64,000 nt of DNA from Rhodobacteraceae bacterium D3-12 (GCA_025916135.1 CP104793.1:1674001-1738000); one strand, 5' to 3'; shown: positions 16,838 to 26,773, numbered from the stretch's first letter. The notes: generated from the letters alone by a model not told the origin. Numbers and translations are program-made.

Positions 16838-16885
16838 TGCGCGTCTGACACGAGTTCCGGCGCAGGCCGGGGTAAAGAATAACAC

Positions 16886-16923
16886 GGCCATCGCAGGGCA
16901 CGCGCCCGGCGGTGGCCTTTTTT
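16886..16923 (+). terminator. Intrinsic terminator before pccA
   Basis: Nine-bp arms (16886-16894 and 16909-16917, one G-T pair) are followed by six T (16918-16923). It separates the small lipoprotein gene from pccA, 55 bases downstream. Confidence 0.85.
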
Positions 16924-16978
16924 ATGCCAATGACCTGAGGCGGACCACGCCCGGGCACCACGACGGAAGGGACGAGCC

Positions 16979-19024
16979 ATGTTCAAGAAGATCCTGATTG
17001 CCAACCGGGGCGAAATTGCCTGCCGGGTGATCAAGACCGCCCGCAAGATGGGGATCAAGACGGTCGCCATTTATTCGGACGCCGACAAGCAGGCGTTGCA
17101 TGTGCAAATGGCGGATGAGGCCGTAAACATCGGCCCGCCGCCAGCGAACCAGTCCTATATCGTGATCGACAACGTGATGAAGGCGATCCGCGAGACCGGC
17201 GCCGAGGCCGTGCACCCGGGTTATGGTTTTCTGAGTGAAAACAGCAAGTTCGCGCAAGCTCTTGAAGCTGAAGGCGTGGCGTTTATCGGCCCACCCGTAG
17301 GCGCGATTGAGGCGATGGGTGACAAGATCACCTCGAAGAAGATCGCCCAAGACGCCGATGTCAGCACCGTGCCCGGCTATATGGGGTTGATCGAGGATGC
17401 GGATGAGGCGGTGAAAATCTCGAACGAGATTGGCTATCCGGTGATGATCAAGGCCTCTGCCGGGGGCGGCGGCAAGGGGATGCGGATTGCATGGAGCGAC
17501 GAGGAAGCGCGCGAAGGGTTCCAATCGTCCAAGAACGAAGCCGCCAGCAGCTTTGGCGATGACCGGATTTTCATTGAAAAATTCGTCACCCAGCCGCGCC
17601 ACATTGAAATTCAGGTGCTGTGCGACAGCCACGGCAACGGGATTTATCTGGGCGAGCGGGAATGCTCGATCCAGCGGCGCAACCAGAAGGTTGTGGAAGA
17701 GGCGCCGTCGCCCTTCCTTGACGAGGCAACCCGCAAGGCGATGGGCGAACAGGCCGTGGCGCTTGCGCAGGCCGTGGATTACGCCAGCGCGGGCACGGTG
17801 GAATTCATCGTGGATGGCGCGAAAAACTTCTATTTCCTTGAGATGAACACCCGTCTTCAGGTGGAGCATCCGGTGACTGAGCTGATCACAGGTGTCGACC
17901 TTGTGGAGCAGATGATCCGCGTTGCCGCGGGCGAAAAGCTGACGCTTGCGCAGAAAGACGTGAAGCTGGAAGGCTGGGCGATTGAGAACCGGCTTTATGC
18001 CGAAGATCCCTATCGCAACTTTCTGCCCTCGATTGGCCGCTTGAGCATGTATCGCCCACCTGCCGAAACGGCCGCGGGGCCGCTTTTGGTTAACGGCAAA
18101 TGGCAGGGCGAGGCACCCGAAGGGGCGGCCGCCGTGCGCAATGATACCGGCGTTTACGAGGGCGGCGAAATCAGCATGTATTACGACCCGATGATCGCCA
18201 AGCTGTGCACATGGGCGCCAACGCGCGACGCGGCGATCGAGGCGATGCGCATCGCGCTCGACAGTTTCGAGCTGGAAGGGATCGGGCACAACCTGCCGTT
18301 CCTGTCGGCGGTGATGGATCACCCGGTGTTTATGGCCGGAGAGATGACAACCGCCTTTATCGAGGAGCAATATCCCGAAGGATTTGAAGGGGTTGAGCTT
18401 CCCTCCGAGACCTTGCGCCGGATCGCGGCCTCGGCGGCGGCGATGCACCGGGTGGCCGAAATTCGCCGCACACGGGTGTCGGGCCGGATGGACAACCACG
18501 AGCGGCGCGTTGGCACCGATTGGGTTGTGACGCTTCAGGGCGAGAGCTTTGATGTGACGATTGATGCGGATCATGACGGATCAACCGTGCGCTTTGCCGA
18601 CGGCAGCACCATGCGTGTCGCCAGCCGCTGGACTCCGGGCGACAGTTTGGCCGAAATCACGGTCGATGGTGCGCCGCTGGTATTGAAGGTGGGCAAGATT
18701 TCGGGCGGCTTCCGTCTGCGCTCTCGCGGGGCGGATTTGAAGGTGCATGTCCGCTCGCCCCGTCAGGCCGAACTGGCCGCGTTAATGCCTGAGAAACTTC
18801 CGCCTGATACCTCCAAGATGCTGCTGTGTCCGATGCCGGGTCTTATCGTCAAGATCGACGTGGAAGTCGGGCAGGAAGTGCAAGAGGGGCAGGCGCTCTG
18901 CTCGGTTGAGGCGATGAAGATGGAGAACATCCTGCGCGCCGAACGCAAGGCCGTGGTCAGCAAGATCAACGCCGGGCCGGGCGACAGCCTTGCCGTGGAC
19001 GAAGTGATTATGGAGTTCGAATAG
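16979..19024 (+). CDS. pccA: Propionyl-CoA carboxylase alpha subunit (biotin carboxylase + BCCP)
   Basis: PccA carboxylates its own biotin with ATP and bicarbonate and passes the group to PccB. The 681-residue protein has the biotin carboxylase N-domain (I-A-N-R-G-E-I-A), the ATP-grasp glycine loop (S-A-G-G-G-G-K-G-M), and the bicarbonate-binding region R-E-C-S-I-Q-R-R-N-Q-K. An inter-subunit domain follows, then a C-terminal biotinyl domain with biotin lysine K647 in E-A-M-K-M-E-N. Length and architecture are normal. The MFKKILIANRGE start is canonical. Two terminators upstream separate it from the lipoprotein and RNA region, so it probably has its own promoter despite lying with pccB and mcm. 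Confidence 0.97.
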   Translation: MFKKILIANRGEIACRVIKTARKMGIKTVAIYSDADKQALHVQMADEAVNIGPPPANQSYIVIDNVMKAIRETGAEAVHPGYGFLSENSKFAQALEAEGVAFIGPPVGAIEAMGDKITSKKIAQDADVSTVPGYMGLIEDADEAVKISNEIGYPVMIKASAGGGGKGMRIAWSDEEAREGFQSSKNEAASSFGDDRIFIEKFVTQPRHIEIQVLCDSHGNGIYLGERECSIQRRNQKVVEEAPSPFLDEATRKAMGEQAVALAQAVDYASAGTVEFIVDGAKNFYFLEMNTRLQVEHPVTELITGVDLVEQMIRVAAGEKLTLAQKDVKLEGWAIENRLYAEDPYRNFLPSIGRLSMYRPPAETAAGPLLVNGKWQGEAPEGAAAVRNDTGVYEGGEISMYYDPMIAKLCTWAPTRDAAIEAMRIALDSFELEGIGHNLPFLSAVMDHPVFMAGEMTTAFIEEQYPEGFEGVELPSETLRRIAASAAAMHRVAEIRRTRVSGRMDNHERRVGTDWVVTLQGESFDVTIDADHDGSTVRFADGSTMRVASRWTPGDSLAEITVDGAPLVLKVGKISGGFRLRSRGADLKVHVRSPRQAELAALMPEKLPPDTSKMLLCPMPGLIVKIDVEVGQEVQEGQALCSVEAMKMENILRAERKAVVSKINAGPGDSLAVDEVIMEFE

Positions 19025-19028
19025 GGCG

Positions 19029-19559
19029 ATGTGGTTTGCCGGGTGTCATGCAGGAGCCAAACGGGGCAGCGTCATGCTCGCCCTTGCGGCCTTGGTGACG
19101 CTCGGCGGCTGTGCACGCCATTCAGAGGATGAGGCGCGTGCGCTGATGGCCGGTTGGGTCGATCTGGGGGAGACGCTCTATTTCGAAAGCCGGCACGGGT
19201 GTACTGCGGCTGTGTTTCGGATCAAAAGCGCCGAGGTCAAGTCGCGGGTGCCGTTGTTTGACAGCGCCGAGGCGGTTGTGGGCGCAGGGCAGCAAGGCAA
19301 GCCATTTGCGATTTCCGTGCCTGGCAAGACTGCGGATCAGCTGTTTATCGACCTGATGAATGTGGATCGCCCCACTGGCGTGGCCATACAGTCGGTCGGG
19401 CTTGCGGCGAAACCCTGTTTGAGCGGCAAGGCCAACAACACGTTTTACGCCGCTCTCAATGCAGATCCGTCCACGGTGGTGTTTTCGCGGCAAGACGCGG
19501 CTTTTGCCGTGCTTGACCCGCTGCGCGGTCTCGTTGTGTTGACCAGCGGGGATCTGTGA
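19029..19559 (+). CDS. Putative lipoprotein downstream of pccA
   Basis: The 176-residue protein has a lipoprotein signal ending in L-G-G-C and a mature domain with two further Cys (H-G-C-T-A and K-P-C-L). It begins four bases after the pccA stop, so it is probably translated from the pccA transcript. An internal ATG at 19074 would give a shorter but still good signal (M-L-A-L-A-A-L-V-T-L-G-G-C). I do not recognise the mature domain. It faces the DUF4174 gene convergently, ten bases away. Confidence 0.75.
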   Translation: MWFAGCHAGAKRGSVMLALAALVTLGGCARHSEDEARALMAGWVDLGETLYFESRHGCTAAVFRIKSAEVKSRVPLFDSAEAVVGAGQQGKPFAISVPGKTADQLFIDLMNVDRPTGVAIQSVGLAAKPCLSGKANNTFYAALNADPSTVVFSRQDAAFAVLDPLRGLVVLTSGDL

Positions 19560-19569
19560 TGACCCTTTG

Positions 19570-20001
19570 TTATTTGCGCAATTCTTGTCGGCGGAGCGGC
19601 ATTTTGTCGATGGAGCGGGAGATTTCCCGTGTGCTCCAAGGCAGCGGTTTGCGCAGATATACGCTTCCGTCCTTGCCCATCAGCACAAGCATAAACCCAC
19701 GCGGGCGGAATTTAAGGCGCAACGCAGACTCGGCATCGGGGTTGGTGTCCGTCAGCAGGACGACATCACGCTCGACCAGATCACCGGTGCGGGTTTCAAG
19801 AAGGGTCATTTGCTCGATGAAGCGCGGGTCTCCGGGGCTTTCCGCGAAGATCACCAGCAGGCGTTTTTTCCATAGAAATTGTGACAAGTCGAGCGCATCG
19901 CCGTCTGGGGCAAGCAATTCCACAACCGGTTGCGGCACGGTTTGCGCAAGGCCCGGAACGGCGAAAAGCGCAGCAAATACAAAGCTCAAGAATGATTTCA
20001 T
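19570..20001 (-). CDS. DUF4174 exported protein
   Basis: The 143-residue protein has a signal peptide (M-K-S-F-L-S-F-V-F-A-A-L, cleavage near A-L-A-Q around residue 21). Its domain matches DUF4174, a thioredoxin-like periplasmic fold lacking a C-x-x-C: L-L-V-I-F-A-E-S-P-G-D-P-R-F followed later by R-G-F-M-L-V-L-M-G-K-D-G-S-V. The ATG at 20001 is used because it opens the signal peptide. It is the only gene on the minus strand inside the pcc/mcm block. Function unknown. Confidence 0.78.
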   Translation of the reverse strand: MKSFLSFVFAALFAVPGLAQTVPQPVVELLAPDGDALDLSQFLWKKRLLVIFAESPGDPRFIEQMTLLETRTGDLVERDVVLLTDTNPDAESALRLKFRPRGFMLVLMGKDGSVYLRKPLPWSTREISRSIDKMPLRRQELRK

Positions 20002-20178
20002 CGGGCCTCCTGTCCTGCATGATATAGGGGGATTTGCGGCAAATGCGAGATTGAATATGCCGCAAGTGAAAAAAATCGTGCCTGTTAAACACATTGTCAG
20101 GATTGGGGGGACAGTATGACAGCCGAAACTATTTCCCTGTCGCGGCATGCGGCGTTCACCGGCAAAGTGTTTAGTGTC

Positions 20179-21126
20179 ATGAAAGTTATCCTTCATATCG
20201 GGGCGCAACGAACTGCGACCACCTCTTTTCAGGCCTACTTGCGGGGCAATACCGATTGGCTGAGTAAGCGTGGCGTTGGCTATTGGGGCCCGCATAGAAC
20301 CCGGCGTGGCGGGCTGTTCAGCGGCTTGGTGCGCGGTTCAGAGCAAGAGCTTGCGGGAGAGATTGAAAAGGCAAAGCGCGAGATCGGCGCGCGGGTTGAG
20401 CGATTGGCAAAACAAGGCAAGACGCACCTGATTGTCAGCGATGAGAATATGCTGGGCACCGCGCGTCTCAATGTGCGAGCCAAGCAACTTTACCCCGATG
20501 CAGCGCAGCATCTTGAACGGTTTGCGCGCGCCTTTGATGGGATGGTGAGCGGTGTGGTTCTGTCGGTGCGCTCACTTGAGACTTATTGGCCTTCGGCGCT
20601 TGCGTTTTCGTTGGGGCGCGGCGGGCATCTGGCGCGCGCGGATGAGCTTGACCAGATTGTCGAAGGGCCACGCGGATGGCGCGATGTTGTCTCTGATACA
20701 TCCGCTGCGTTTTCAGGTGTTGACGTCACGGTGGACAGCTATGAAACCTATGCGCCCCAGCCGGAAAAGCGGTTGGCCTATATGACGGATGGGGCGGTGG
20801 AACTGCCTGAGACACATGCGCGGCTCTGGCTGCATCGCTCGCCTGATCTGGCGCAATTGCGCCGAGCCTTTGCGCAGCGTGGCGGCAACCCGGCCAAGCT
20901 CCCCTCTGGGGAGGGGCGCTGGCTGCCGTTTGATGAGGTGCAAAGCGCGAAATTGAAAGAAAACTACGCTGATGATCTGTTCTGGCTGCATGCCGGGGCC
21001 GGGGGCGTGGCGACATTTGTTGAGGAAGATCAGCCGGATCAGGCGGGAGCAAACCCGTCGGGCGGTGCAACGACAAGAGGACACAAGAATGACGGAAAAG
21101 ACGGACGCATGGCGCGCGCTGGCTGA
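20179..21126 (+). CDS. P-loop sulfotransferase-like protein overlapping mcm
   Basis: The product is 315 residues from the ATG at 20179. The start opens directly with a 5'-PSB-like loop ([15 protein letters not shown]) seen in bacterial sulfotransferase-like proteins. A later Ser-Val-Arg segment ([12 protein letters not shown]) fits the 3'-phosphate contact. An upstream ATG at 20116 with a G-rich sequence before it is an alternative start. The 3' end overlaps the mcm start by 38 bases in another frame, so mcm translation may be coupled to it. The acceptor is unknown, and nothing ties it to propionate metabolism except position. Confidence 0.7.
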   Translation: MKVILHIGAQRTATTSFQAYLRGNTDWLSKRGVGYWGPHRTRRGGLFSGLVRGSEQELAGEIEKAKREIGARVERLAKQGKTHLIVSDENMLGTARLNVRAKQLYPDAAQHLERFARAFDGMVSGVVLSVRSLETYWPSALAFSLGRGGHLARADELDQIVEGPRGWRDVVSDTSAAFSGVDVTVDSYETYAPQPEKRLAYMTDGAVELPETHARLWLHRSPDLAQLRRAFAQRGGNPAKLPSGEGRWLPFDEVQSAKLKENYADDLFWLHAGAGGVATFVEEDQPDQAGANPSGGATTRGHKNDGKDGRMARAG

Positions 21127-23219
21127 GAAAGAGCTGCGCGGTCGCCCGCTCGACGAGCTGACATGGAACACCCTCGAAGGGATCGCGGTCAAGCCGCTCT
21201 ATACCGAGGAAGACACCGAGGGGCTGCCGCATATGGGCAGTGTGCCGGGCGTGGGGCCATTCACGCGCGGCGTGAAGGCAACGATGTATGCCGGGCGCCC
21301 TTGGACCATCCGGCAATATGCCGGGTTTTCTACGGCTGAAGAGTCGAATGCCTTTTACCGCCGGGCGCTGGCCGCAGGGCAGCAAGGCGTGTCGGTTGCC
21401 TTTGATCTGGCGACGCACCGGGGCTATGACAGCGACCATCCGCGCGTGGTGGGAGATGTCGGCAAGGCGGGCGTTGCGATCGACAGCGTCGAAGACATGA
21501 AGATCTTGTTTGACGGTATTCCGCTCGACAAAGTGTCGGTCAGCATGACGATGAACGGTGCGGTGATCCCTATCTTGGCGAATTTTATCGTCACGGGCGA
21601 AGAGCAGGGCCATGACCGTTCGGTTCTGTCCGGCACCATTCAGAACGATATTCTGAAAGAATTCATGGTGCGCAATACCTATATTTATCCGCCGGAACCG
21701 TCGATGCGGATCATTTCGGACATCATCGAATATACCTCGAACGAGATGCCGAAGTTCAACTCGATCTCGATCTCGGGCTACCACATGCAAGAGGCGGGGG
21801 CGAACCTTGTTCAGGAGCTCGCTTATACGCTGGCGGACGGACGCGAATACGTGCGCGCCGCAATTGAGGCGGGCATGGATGTGGACAAGTTTGCCGGGCG
21901 GTTGAGCTTCTTCTTTGCGATTGGCATGAACTTCTTCATGGAAGCGGCCAAGCTGCGCGCGGCGCGGCTGCTCTGGCACCGGGTGATGAGCGATTTTGGC
22001 GCAAAATCGGAACGCTCGAAAATGCTGCGCACCCATTGTCAGACCTCGGGTGTGAGCCTTCAGGAGCAGGGACCCTTATAACAACGTGATCCGCACCGCC
22101 TATGAGGCGATGGCGGCGGCATTGGGGGGCACACAATCGTTGCACACCAATGCTCTTGACGAGGCGATCGCCTTGCCGACCGATTTTTCTGCACGAATTG
22201 CGCGGAATACGCAGTTGATTTTGCAGGAAGAAACCGGGGTCACCAATGTCGTCGATCCGCTGGCCGGATCGTATTACGTCGAAAGTCTGACGGCGGAGTT
22301 GGTTGATCGGGCTTGGGCCTTGATGGAAGAGGTTGAGGAAATGGGCGGCATGACCAAGGCCGTGGCCAGCGGCATGCCAAAGCTGCGCATCGAAGAGAGT
22401 GCTGCGACCCGTCAAGCAATGATCGACCGCGGCGACGAGGTGATTGTTGGCGTCAACAAATATCGTTTGGACAAGGAAGACCCGATCGACATTCTTGACG
22501 TGGACAACATGGCGGTGCGTGACGGGCAGATTGCACGATTGAAAGAGATGCGCGACAGCCGCGACGAGGCCGCCTGCACCGCCGCGCTGAATGAATTGAC
22601 GCGGCGCGCCAAGGAAGGCGGCAACCTTTTGGACGCCGCAGTTGATGCGGCGCGCGCACGCGCCAGCGTGGGGGAAATCAGCATGGCAATGGAAGAAGAA
22701 TTCGGGCGGCACCGGGCCGAGGTTAAAACCCTCGCCGGGGTATATGGCGCGGCCTATGAAGGCGACGAAGGCTTTGCTGCGATCCAGAAAAGCATTGAGA
22801 GTTTTGCCGAGGAAGAAGGGCGCAGGCCCCGGCTCTTGGTGGTCAAGATGGGGCAGGACGGCCACGACCGGGGGGCCAAGGTGATTGCCACGGCCTTTGC
22901 CGATATCGGCTTTGACGTGGATGTTGGCCCGCTGTTCCAGACGCCGGAAGAAGCGGCGCAAGACGCGGTGGACAATGACGTGCATGTGGTTGGCATTTCA
23001 AGTCAGGCGGCAGGGCACAAAACCCTCGCGCCGCAGTTGATTGCCGCGCTGAAGGAAAAGGATGCGAGCGATATTATCGTGATCTGTGGCGGGGTTATTC
23101 CGCAGCAGGATTACGATTTCCTCAAGAATGCGGGGGTCAAGGCAATCTTTGGGCCGGGCACCAATATCCCGGAAGCCGCGCAGGATATTCTTGAGCTGAT
23201 CCGCGCCGCACGCGGGTAG
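21089..23219 (+). pseudogene. mcm: Methylmalonyl-CoA mutase, frameshifted in this sequence
   Basis: The adenosylcobalamin enzyme converts (R)-methylmalonyl-CoA to succinyl-CoA, the step after PccAB. The sequence is very close to the classical single-chain or homodimeric mutase. It has [13 protein letters not shown] and [13 protein letters not shown] in the barrel, and the B12 motif D-G-H-D-R-G with cobalt-ligand H592 in the C-terminal domain. As given, the frame ends at 22081. One extra G in the GGG at 22069-22071 is the cause: removing it restores E-Q-D-P-Y-N-N and 709 residues, with no other defect. This is a +1 error, unlike the other broken genes. The start at 21089 lies inside the preceding gene. 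Confidence 0.93.
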
Positions 23220-23376
23220 GCGAGACCAATTTTAGAGGGAGAGAGGGCCGATGGCCTTCTTTCCTATTTTTTTTGGCGGCGGTTGAGGCGGCTTGTGCCG
23301 CCGCGTTGATTTCGGGCTTGCAAATCGTGGTCGAGCGCCGCGAGGATGGCGCGGAAACTGTGAGGGAGTGCGCAAC

Positions 23377-23861
23377 GTGTCGAAACGCGCAAAAACACTG
23401 GCCGGAATTGCTTTGGCGTTGGTCTGGTCGGTCGGTATTCTATGGTGGCCGCAAACGGTAAAACCTCCGTTCATACCGCTGAACACGGCGATGGTTATGG
23501 CGCTGTTGCCGGGGGAATTGTGTGCACAATATTGATTGCCCTATTGGCGCTGCGCCGTTTTTTTGACGACAGCGCGATGGCGGGCGGGGCGTTTCACCCC
23601 GGGTCCGCCGGAGAGGTTGATCAGCGGGTTCTGACCAACACGATCGAACAACTTGTGCTGGCAATTGTGCTTTGGCCCTTTGTGGCGCTAACGCTGGGGG
23701 CGTTGGTTGTGCTTTACATGGGCGTCGGGTTTGCGATTGCGCGGCTGGTGTATTGGGCCGGCTATCACTTGGCTCCGCCGCTGCGCACCTTCGGGTTTGG
23801 GGCGACGTTTTTCCCCACGGTGTTGGGCTTTCTTTGGGCAGTGATGAAATGGGCGGTGTGA
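23377..23861 (+). pseudogene. MAPEG-family membrane protein, frameshifted in this sequence
   Basis: MAPEG proteins are small four-helix membrane proteins, some with glutathione-dependent activity. The N-terminal part starts at GTG 23377 (V-S-K-R-A-K-T-L-A-G-I-A) after a GAGGGAG site and leaves frame at the five-G run 23511-23515. One more G gives P-G-G-I-V-C-T and a 161-residue protein. It has four hydrophobic segments and the MAPEG hallmark around Q-R-V-L-T-N-T-I-E-Q-L-V-L. Both parts are clean. It is followed three bases later by the glyoxalase-like gene. Confidence 0.75.
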
Positions 23862-23863
23862 AC

Positions 23864-24478
23864 ATGATGAAGATTGACCATATTGCCGTCGCTTGCGAGA
23901 CGCTGGACGCCGGGCGCGCGTGGGTTGAGCAAAGCCTTGGGGTGACGCTTTTGCCCGGTGGGCAGCATGCGCGGTTTGGCACGCACAACCTGTTGCTGGG
24001 TTTGGAGGAAGGGCTTTACCTTGAGGTGATCGCGATAGATCCGACAGTGCCAGATCCGGGACGTCGACGGTGGTTTGATCTCGACGATTTCACAGGCGCG
24101 CCGAGGGTGACGAACTGGATCTGTGCAGCAGATGACCTGAGCGCGGCTTTGGCAAAAGCGCCGGCCAGGATGGGAGCGCCGTTTGATATGAAGCGGGGCG
24201 CATTGGAGTGGCAGTTCGTTGGTGGCGAGGAGGGGCGGCTTCCCTTTGGTGGCGGATTTCCGGCGATGATCGACTGGGGCGACAGTGTGCATCCGGCGAC
24301 GCGGCTGGCGAACACCGGCCTGCGGTTGGAGCGGCTGGTGATCACCACGCCTGACGCCGATGCGCTGCGCGGGGCGTTGGCGCCGCTGATCACGGATCGC
24401 CGCGTTGAGATTAAACAGGGGGCGCGGTCGATGCGCGCCGAGTTCGCTTCGCCCGATGGTCAAAAGGTTTTGGCATGA
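23864..24478 (+). CDS. Glyoxalase-like (VOC superfamily) protein
   Basis: The 204-residue protein begins with the first beta strand of a vicinal-oxygen-chelate fold (M-K-I-D-H-I-A-V-A-C), including the metal-type His6. It carries the later acidic strand Y-L-E-V-I-A-I-D-P typical of the Glyoxalase_2-like group. The start ATG 23864 is followed by a second ATG. It overlaps the next gene by four bases (ATGA), so the two are coupled. The substrate is unknown; such proteins include dioxygenases, epimerases and glyoxalases. Confidence 0.8.
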   Translation: MMKIDHIAVACETLDAGRAWVEQSLGVTLLPGGQHARFGTHNLLLGLEEGLYLEVIAIDPTVPDPGRRRWFDLDDFTGAPRVTNWICAADDLSAALAKAPARMGAPFDMKRGALEWQFVGGEEGRLPFGGGFPAMIDWGDSVHPATRLANTGLRLERLVITTPDADALRGALAPLITDRRVEIKQGARSMRAEFASPDGQKVLA

Positions 24479-24954
24479 TCCTGAGACAGGCGGAGGCGCG
24501 CGACGCCGCAGAGATATCTGCGTTTTGGGCGCCGATGATCCGTGACACGATCATTACGTTTTCGACCGAGGAAAAGACCGCCGCCGATGTGGCCGCGATG
24601 ATTGAACAGCGCGGTGCGGCGTTTATCGTGGCCGAGCTGGATGGGCAGGTGGTTGGGTTTGCCACCTTTGGGACGTTTCGCAATGGGCCGGGGTATCGCC
24701 ATTCCGCGGAGCTGACTATCATCCTGTCGGATCAGGCGCGCGGCAAGGGCGTCGGGCGCAGCCTTATCGCTGCGCTGGAAGAGGCGGCGCGGGGGCAGGG
24801 GATACATGTTTTGGTGTCCGGCGTGAGTGCGGAAAACAGCGGTGCGGTGGCGTTTCACAATGCCTGTGGATTTGTTGAAACCGGGCGAATGCCAGAAGTC
24901 GGGCGCAAGTTTGGCCGTTGGCATGATCTAGTTTTGATGCAAAAAACCGTGTGA
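24475..24954 (+). CDS. GNAT-family N-acetyltransferase, phosphinothricin acetyltransferase-like
   Basis: The 159-residue protein has the acetyl-CoA loop Q-A-R-G-K-G-V-G-R-S (about 83-92) and the neighbouring E-L-T-I-I-L strand. It has the PAT-type N-terminus (I-L-R-Q-A-E-A-R-D-A-A-E-I) and the F-S-T-E-E-K segment. The usual end G-F-V-E-T-G-R-M-P-E-V-G-R-K-F-G-R-W is present. Homologues acetylate phosphinothricin, methionine sulfone or similar amino acids. The actual substrate is not known. It is coupled to the preceding VOC gene. Confidence 0.85.
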   Translation: MILRQAEARDAAEISAFWAPMIRDTIITFSTEEKTAADVAAMIEQRGAAFIVAELDGQVVGFATFGTFRNGPGYRHSAELTIILSDQARGKGVGRSLIAALEEAARGQGIHVLVSGVSAENSGAVAFHNACGFVETGRMPEVGRKFGRWHDLVLMQKTV

Positions 24955-25026
24955 CGCGCTTTTGTTTTGATGCCCTGTGCGGTTTTGCACGATGACTTCG
25001 CTGCATCGCCGCATTAGAGTTGTCTC

Positions 25027-25707
25027 ATGTCGATTTGGACCCGTATAACCGCCGCCGTTTCCGCCCTTGCCAGTGGTGAGCCGCTTTCGGCAGTGTTTGA
25101 ACATCTTCGCACGCCACCGGAGCGCAAGGTGGGGTTTGCCATTGCGGTGATCGCTCTTGGGGCGAAAATGGCCAAGGCCGACGGGCAAGTGACCCGCGAT
25201 GAGGTTGCGGCCTTTCGCGAGGTGTTCCAGATCGCGCAGGAGGATGAGGCCGGAGCCGCCAAGGTGTTCAACCTGGCCCGTCAGGACGTGGCGGGGTTTG
25301 AGGATTACGCCCAGAAGATCGCCACGATGTTCGGTGCGGGCGATGAGGCGCTTGTCGATCTGATGGAGGGGCTGTTTCACATTGCCATGGCGGATGGCAC
25401 CTATCATCCGAATGAGGATGCGTTTCTGATCCGGGTGGCCGAAATTCTGGGCATAGAGGAACAGCGGTTTCGCCGCCTGCGCTCGCGCTTTGTGCCCGAT
25501 GCGGTGCGCGATCCTTACGAGGTTCTGGGCGTTGCCCATGATGCCCCGATGGAGGCGGTGCGCAAGGCGTGGCGGAAGCTGGTCCAAGAGACCCATCCCG
25601 ACCGGATGATCGCACGCGGCGTGCCCGAAGAGGCGATGAAACTGGCCGAAAGCCGGATGGCGGCGATCAACCTCGCATGGGAGGAAATTCAGGCCGAGAG
25701 GGGCTGA
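25027..25707 (+). CDS. TerB + J-domain protein (DjlA-like co-chaperone)
   Basis: The 226-residue protein joins a TerB-like helical domain (about 30-150; A-K-A-D-G-Q-V-T and A-M-A-D-G-T-Y-H each carry the acidic TerB motif) to a C-terminal J domain (about 160-226). The J domain has D-P-Y-E-V-L-G-V and the essential H-P-D in E-T-H-P-D-R. This is the soluble layout of DjlA/DjiA proteins, which stimulate DnaK. It lacks the N-terminal membrane helix of enterobacterial DjlA. The next gene starts three bases after the stop. Confidence 0.88.
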   Translation: MSIWTRITAAVSALASGEPLSAVFEHLRTPPERKVGFAIAVIALGAKMAKADGQVTRDEVAAFREVFQIAQEDEAGAAKVFNLARQDVAGFEDYAQKIATMFGAGDEALVDLMEGLFHIAMADGTYHPNEDAFLIRVAEILGIEEQRFRRLRSRFVPDAVRDPYEVLGVAHDAPMEAVRKAWRKLVQETHPDRMIARGVPEEAMKLAESRMAAINLAWEEIQAERG

Positions 25708-25710
25708 GGG

Positions 25711-26742
25711 ATGCGCATCGCCACCTATAATGTTGAGTGGTTCAACAGTCTGTTTGACGACGACGGGCAGTTGCTGGTCGATGACCAATGGTCCGGGCGA
25801 CGGGATGTGAAACGGGGCGAGCAGATCGAGGCGTTGGGCGTTGTGTTCACGGCGCTGGATGCGGATGCGGTGATGGTGATCGAAGCGCCGGATCACAACG
25901 GCAAACGCGCCACGGTGCCTGCGCTGGAAAATTTTGCGCAGGTGTTCGGGTTGCGTGCCCGCGAGGCGATTGTCGGCTTTCAAAACGACACGCAGCAGGA
26001 AATTGCGCTGCTTTATGATCCGGATTTTTTGACAGCAAAACATGACCCCATAGGCGACGAAACGGGAAAGAAGGGCTCGCGTGTTGCGCCGCGGTTTGAC
26101 GGGGTGTTTCGGATTGATCTGGACGTGGATGCAACCGAGGATCTGGTGCGGTTTTCCAAGCCGCCGTTAGAGTTGGCGATGGCAACAAAAAGCGGTTTCG
26201 CCTTTCGGTTGATCGGCGCGCATTTGAAATCCAAAGCCCCGCATGGTGCGAAGACCAAAGCCGACGCAATGAAGCTGTCGATTCAAAACCGGCGCAAGCA
26301 ACTGGCACAGGCGATTTGGTTGCGCCAGCGGGTTGAAGAGCATCTTGCGGCGGGCGACGCTCTGATGGTGATGGGCGATTTGAATGATGGTCCGGGCCTT
26401 GACGAATACGAAGACCTGTTTGGGCGCTCCTCGGTCGAGATTGTCTTGGGCGAAGGGGATGGTAACAAGTTGTTTGATCCGCATGCTCAGGTGGCGTTGC
26501 AGCGCCGATTGGGGCCGCAGATCAGCACCGCAAGGTTTTATATCAAGGCGCAGAAGCGGTTCTTGCAGGCTTTGCTGGATTACATCATGGTGTCGTCCGA
26601 TTTGCGCAGTAAATCGCCGGAGTGGCGTATCTGGCACCCGTTCGATGACCCTGATTGCTGGTCTATGCCTGAGCTGCGCGAAGCTTTGTTGACGGCGTCC
26701 GATCATTTTCCGGTCACGCTTGATATTGCGCTTGGTTCTTAA
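25711..26742 (+). CDS. Endonuclease/exonuclease/phosphatase-family protein
   Basis: The 343-residue protein starts with the EEP-fold strand R-I-A-T-Y-N-V-E-W-F (metal Asn/Glu). It has the later catalytic segments V-M-G-D-L-N-D-G-P and S-D-H-F-P-V at the C-terminus, the canonical N-x-E, G-D-x-N and S-D-H motifs of DNase I-like phosphodiesterases. There is no signal peptide, so a cytoplasmic nuclease or phosphatase is likely. The start is three bases after the TerB-DnaJ gene. The substrate is not known. Confidence 0.85.
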   Translation: MRIATYNVEWFNSLFDDDGQLLVDDQWSGRRDVKRGEQIEALGVVFTALDADAVMVIEAPDHNGKRATVPALENFAQVFGLRAREAIVGFQNDTQQEIALLYDPDFLTAKHDPIGDETGKKGSRVAPRFDGVFRIDLDVDATEDLVRFSKPPLELAMATKSGFAFRLIGAHLKSKAPHGAKTKADAMKLSIQNRRKQLAQAIWLRQRVEEHLAAGDALMVMGDLNDGPGLDEYEDLFGRSSVEIVLGEGDGNKLFDPHAQVALQRRLGPQISTARFYIKAQKRFLQALLDYIMVSSDLRSKSPEWRIWHPFDDPDCWSMPELREALLTASDHFPVTLDIALGS

Positions 26743-26773
26743 AATCGTCACCGGGATGCGCTATATTGGTGTC

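Noticed and set aside
16922-18574. 550-codon open frame opposite pccA
   Set aside because: An antisense shadow of a conserved carboxylase subunit, rich in Arg and His as such frames are.
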